The notes under the pieces: model-generated
The model's input: only the letters and a program-made list of their open reading frames with translations
The model's database searches: none
Told to the model about the DNA's origin: nothing
Program-made: the position numbers and the translations under genes
Shown here: positions 4,552 to 5,220 of the stretch, piece by piece
Position numbering within the stretch: the first letter of the stretch is position 1
How the letters are laid out: each line of letters begins with the position of its first letter
DNA from: DASYHS01 sp035998295
Lineage (GTDB): Bacteria > Pseudomonadota > Alphaproteobacteria > Azospirillales > Azospirillaceae
Length of the DNA stretch: 5,220 nt
Direction: 5' to 3'
Assembly: GCF_035998295.1 (NCBI RefSeq)
Contig: NZ_DASYHS010000007.1
Coordinates: 1-5,220, forward strand

Positions 4552-5220
4552 ATGAAGAAGGCCCTGATCGCCGGCGCCGGCGTCGCAGCACTCGCCGCGG
4601 CCGGCGCGGGCGGCTACTTCCATCTCCAGAAGCGGGCGGACGCCCTCCTGGGCGAGCATCTCGCCCGCATCAACGCGACGCTCCCGGCCGGCTACACGCT
4701 GACGCATGGCGGGGCGGAGGCCGATCCGTTCGGTGCCGGCGGCATTCTGCGCGACGTCGTGCTGGCCGGCGACGGCGAGGCGGTGACGATCAAGGAGATG
4801 CGGCTGGGCGGAGTCGGCGCGACGCAAGCCGCGCGCGTCGAACTGGACACCGTCCGGGCCACGGGCGGGACCATGGTCCTCACCTCCGACGTGGTCACGA
4901 TCGAGGACCTCGACCTGTCCGCCGCCGCCGCGGCGATCGCGAAGGCCGGTGCGGAGGGAAGCGTCCCGATCGACCGGGTGCGCTTCGGCCGCATGACGGC
5001 GGCGAACCTCTTCACCAAGGACGAAGAGGGGGAAATAGGGGCCGGACGCGTCGTGCTCGCCGGCTATGGCCCGGGCGTGCCGAGCAGGGTCGAGGTCGAG
5101 GGCCTCTCCTTCCGCGACCCAACGCCGTCCGGCGACGATCCCGACGCGTTCACGGTGCAGGCGGCGGTGGTCGACGGCTACGACCTGGCGGCGGCGTTCG
5201 GCGCGCTGATGCGCGACGCC
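4552..5220 (+). CDS. Unrecognised exported or membrane-anchored protein, 3'-truncated by the window edge
   Basis: The frame from ATG 4552 is open to the last base, 223 codons without a stop, with the strong G/C third-position bias of the other genes, so it is very probably real. I do not recognise the family. Residues 1-23 (MKK, then an Ala/Gly-rich hydrophobic stretch ending GGYF) look like a signal peptide or signal anchor; no Cys is present, so it is not a lipoprotein. After this, residues 45-60 (LPAGYTLTHGGAEADP) lead into alternating hydrophobic segments such as VTIKEMRLGGVGA (78-90), RVELDTVRATGG (95-106) and VVTIEDLDLS (114-123). This looks like a repetitive beta-rich fold facing the periplasm. 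The layout recalls AsmA-like or YdgA/DUF945-like envelope proteins, but only in outline. It is transcribed divergently from the binding-protein gene across a 222-bp intergenic region and has its own AAGGA ribosome binding site. Confidence 0.8.
   Translation, partial: MKKALIAGAGVAALAAAGAGGYFHLQKRADALLGEHLARINATLPAGYTLTHGGAEADPFGAGGILRDVVLAGDGEAVTIKEMRLGGVGATQAARVELDTVRATGGTMVLTSDVVTIEDLDLSAAAAAIAKAGAEGSVPIDRVRFGRMTAANLFTKDEEGEIGAGRVVLAGYGPGVPSRVEVEGLSFRDPTPSGDDPDAFTVQAAVVDGYDLAAAFGALMRDA

Noticed and set aside
4326..4553. A 75-codon - strand open frame whose TGA overlaps the ATG of the binding-protein gene (ATGA), suggesting a leader peptide with coupled translation
   Set aside because: It has no Shine-Dalgarno, starts upstream of the proposed transcript start, and crosses the 25-bp repeats, which shift frame with each unit. 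The ATGA overlap is probably chance. Its ATG and that of the + strand gene share one CATG, which is also probably chance.

Overview
The window is about 5.2 kb of very GC-rich DNA (roughly 70% G+C by eye), with a strong G/C preference at third codon positions in all four genes. Gene content and style suggest a high-GC Alphaproteobacterium, perhaps Rhodospirillales-like or Hyphomicrobiales-like. This taxonomic guess is inference: there is no rRNA or other marker gene here.

Layout. (1) Positions 1-2170, + strand: the C-terminal three quarters of a molybdenum/tungsten formate dehydrogenase alpha subunit of the NAD-linked FdsA/FdhA type. The window opens inside its N-terminal ferredoxin motif. A perfect 13-bp GC-rich hairpin (2182-2210) follows the stop codon. 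(2) Positions 2286-3068, + strand: a complete rhomboid intramembrane serine protease with the Ser/His dyad intact. (3) Positions 3124-4329, - strand, convergent with the rhomboid gene: a complete periplasmic type-1 substrate-binding protein of the branched-chain amino acid (LivK-like) ABC uptake class, with a signal peptide. (4) Positions 4552-5220, + strand, divergent from gene 3: the 5' part of an unrecognised exported or membrane-anchored protein that runs off the end of the window.

How they relate. The formate dehydrogenase is probably the last gene of an fds/fdh operon lying upstream. The rhomboid gene looks like an independent unit. The binding-protein gene has a convergent gene on one side and a divergent one on the other, so it must be transcribed alone, without permease or ATPase genes: an orphan binding protein. 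The four genes do not form an evident pathway.

The least ordinary feature is non-coding. The 5' leader of the binding-protein gene carries a 25-bp tandem repeat (three units plus a decayed fourth). A separate two-copy repeat, also with a 25-bp spacing, sits at the 3' end and supplies that gene's stop codon. On the gene's own strand both repeats show CTG, a stem, a C-GAA-G apex and the complementary stem, with different but still paired stem bases. I found no CRISPR array, insertion sequence, tRNA, phage or defence genes, and nothing that convincingly amounts to a new multi-gene system.
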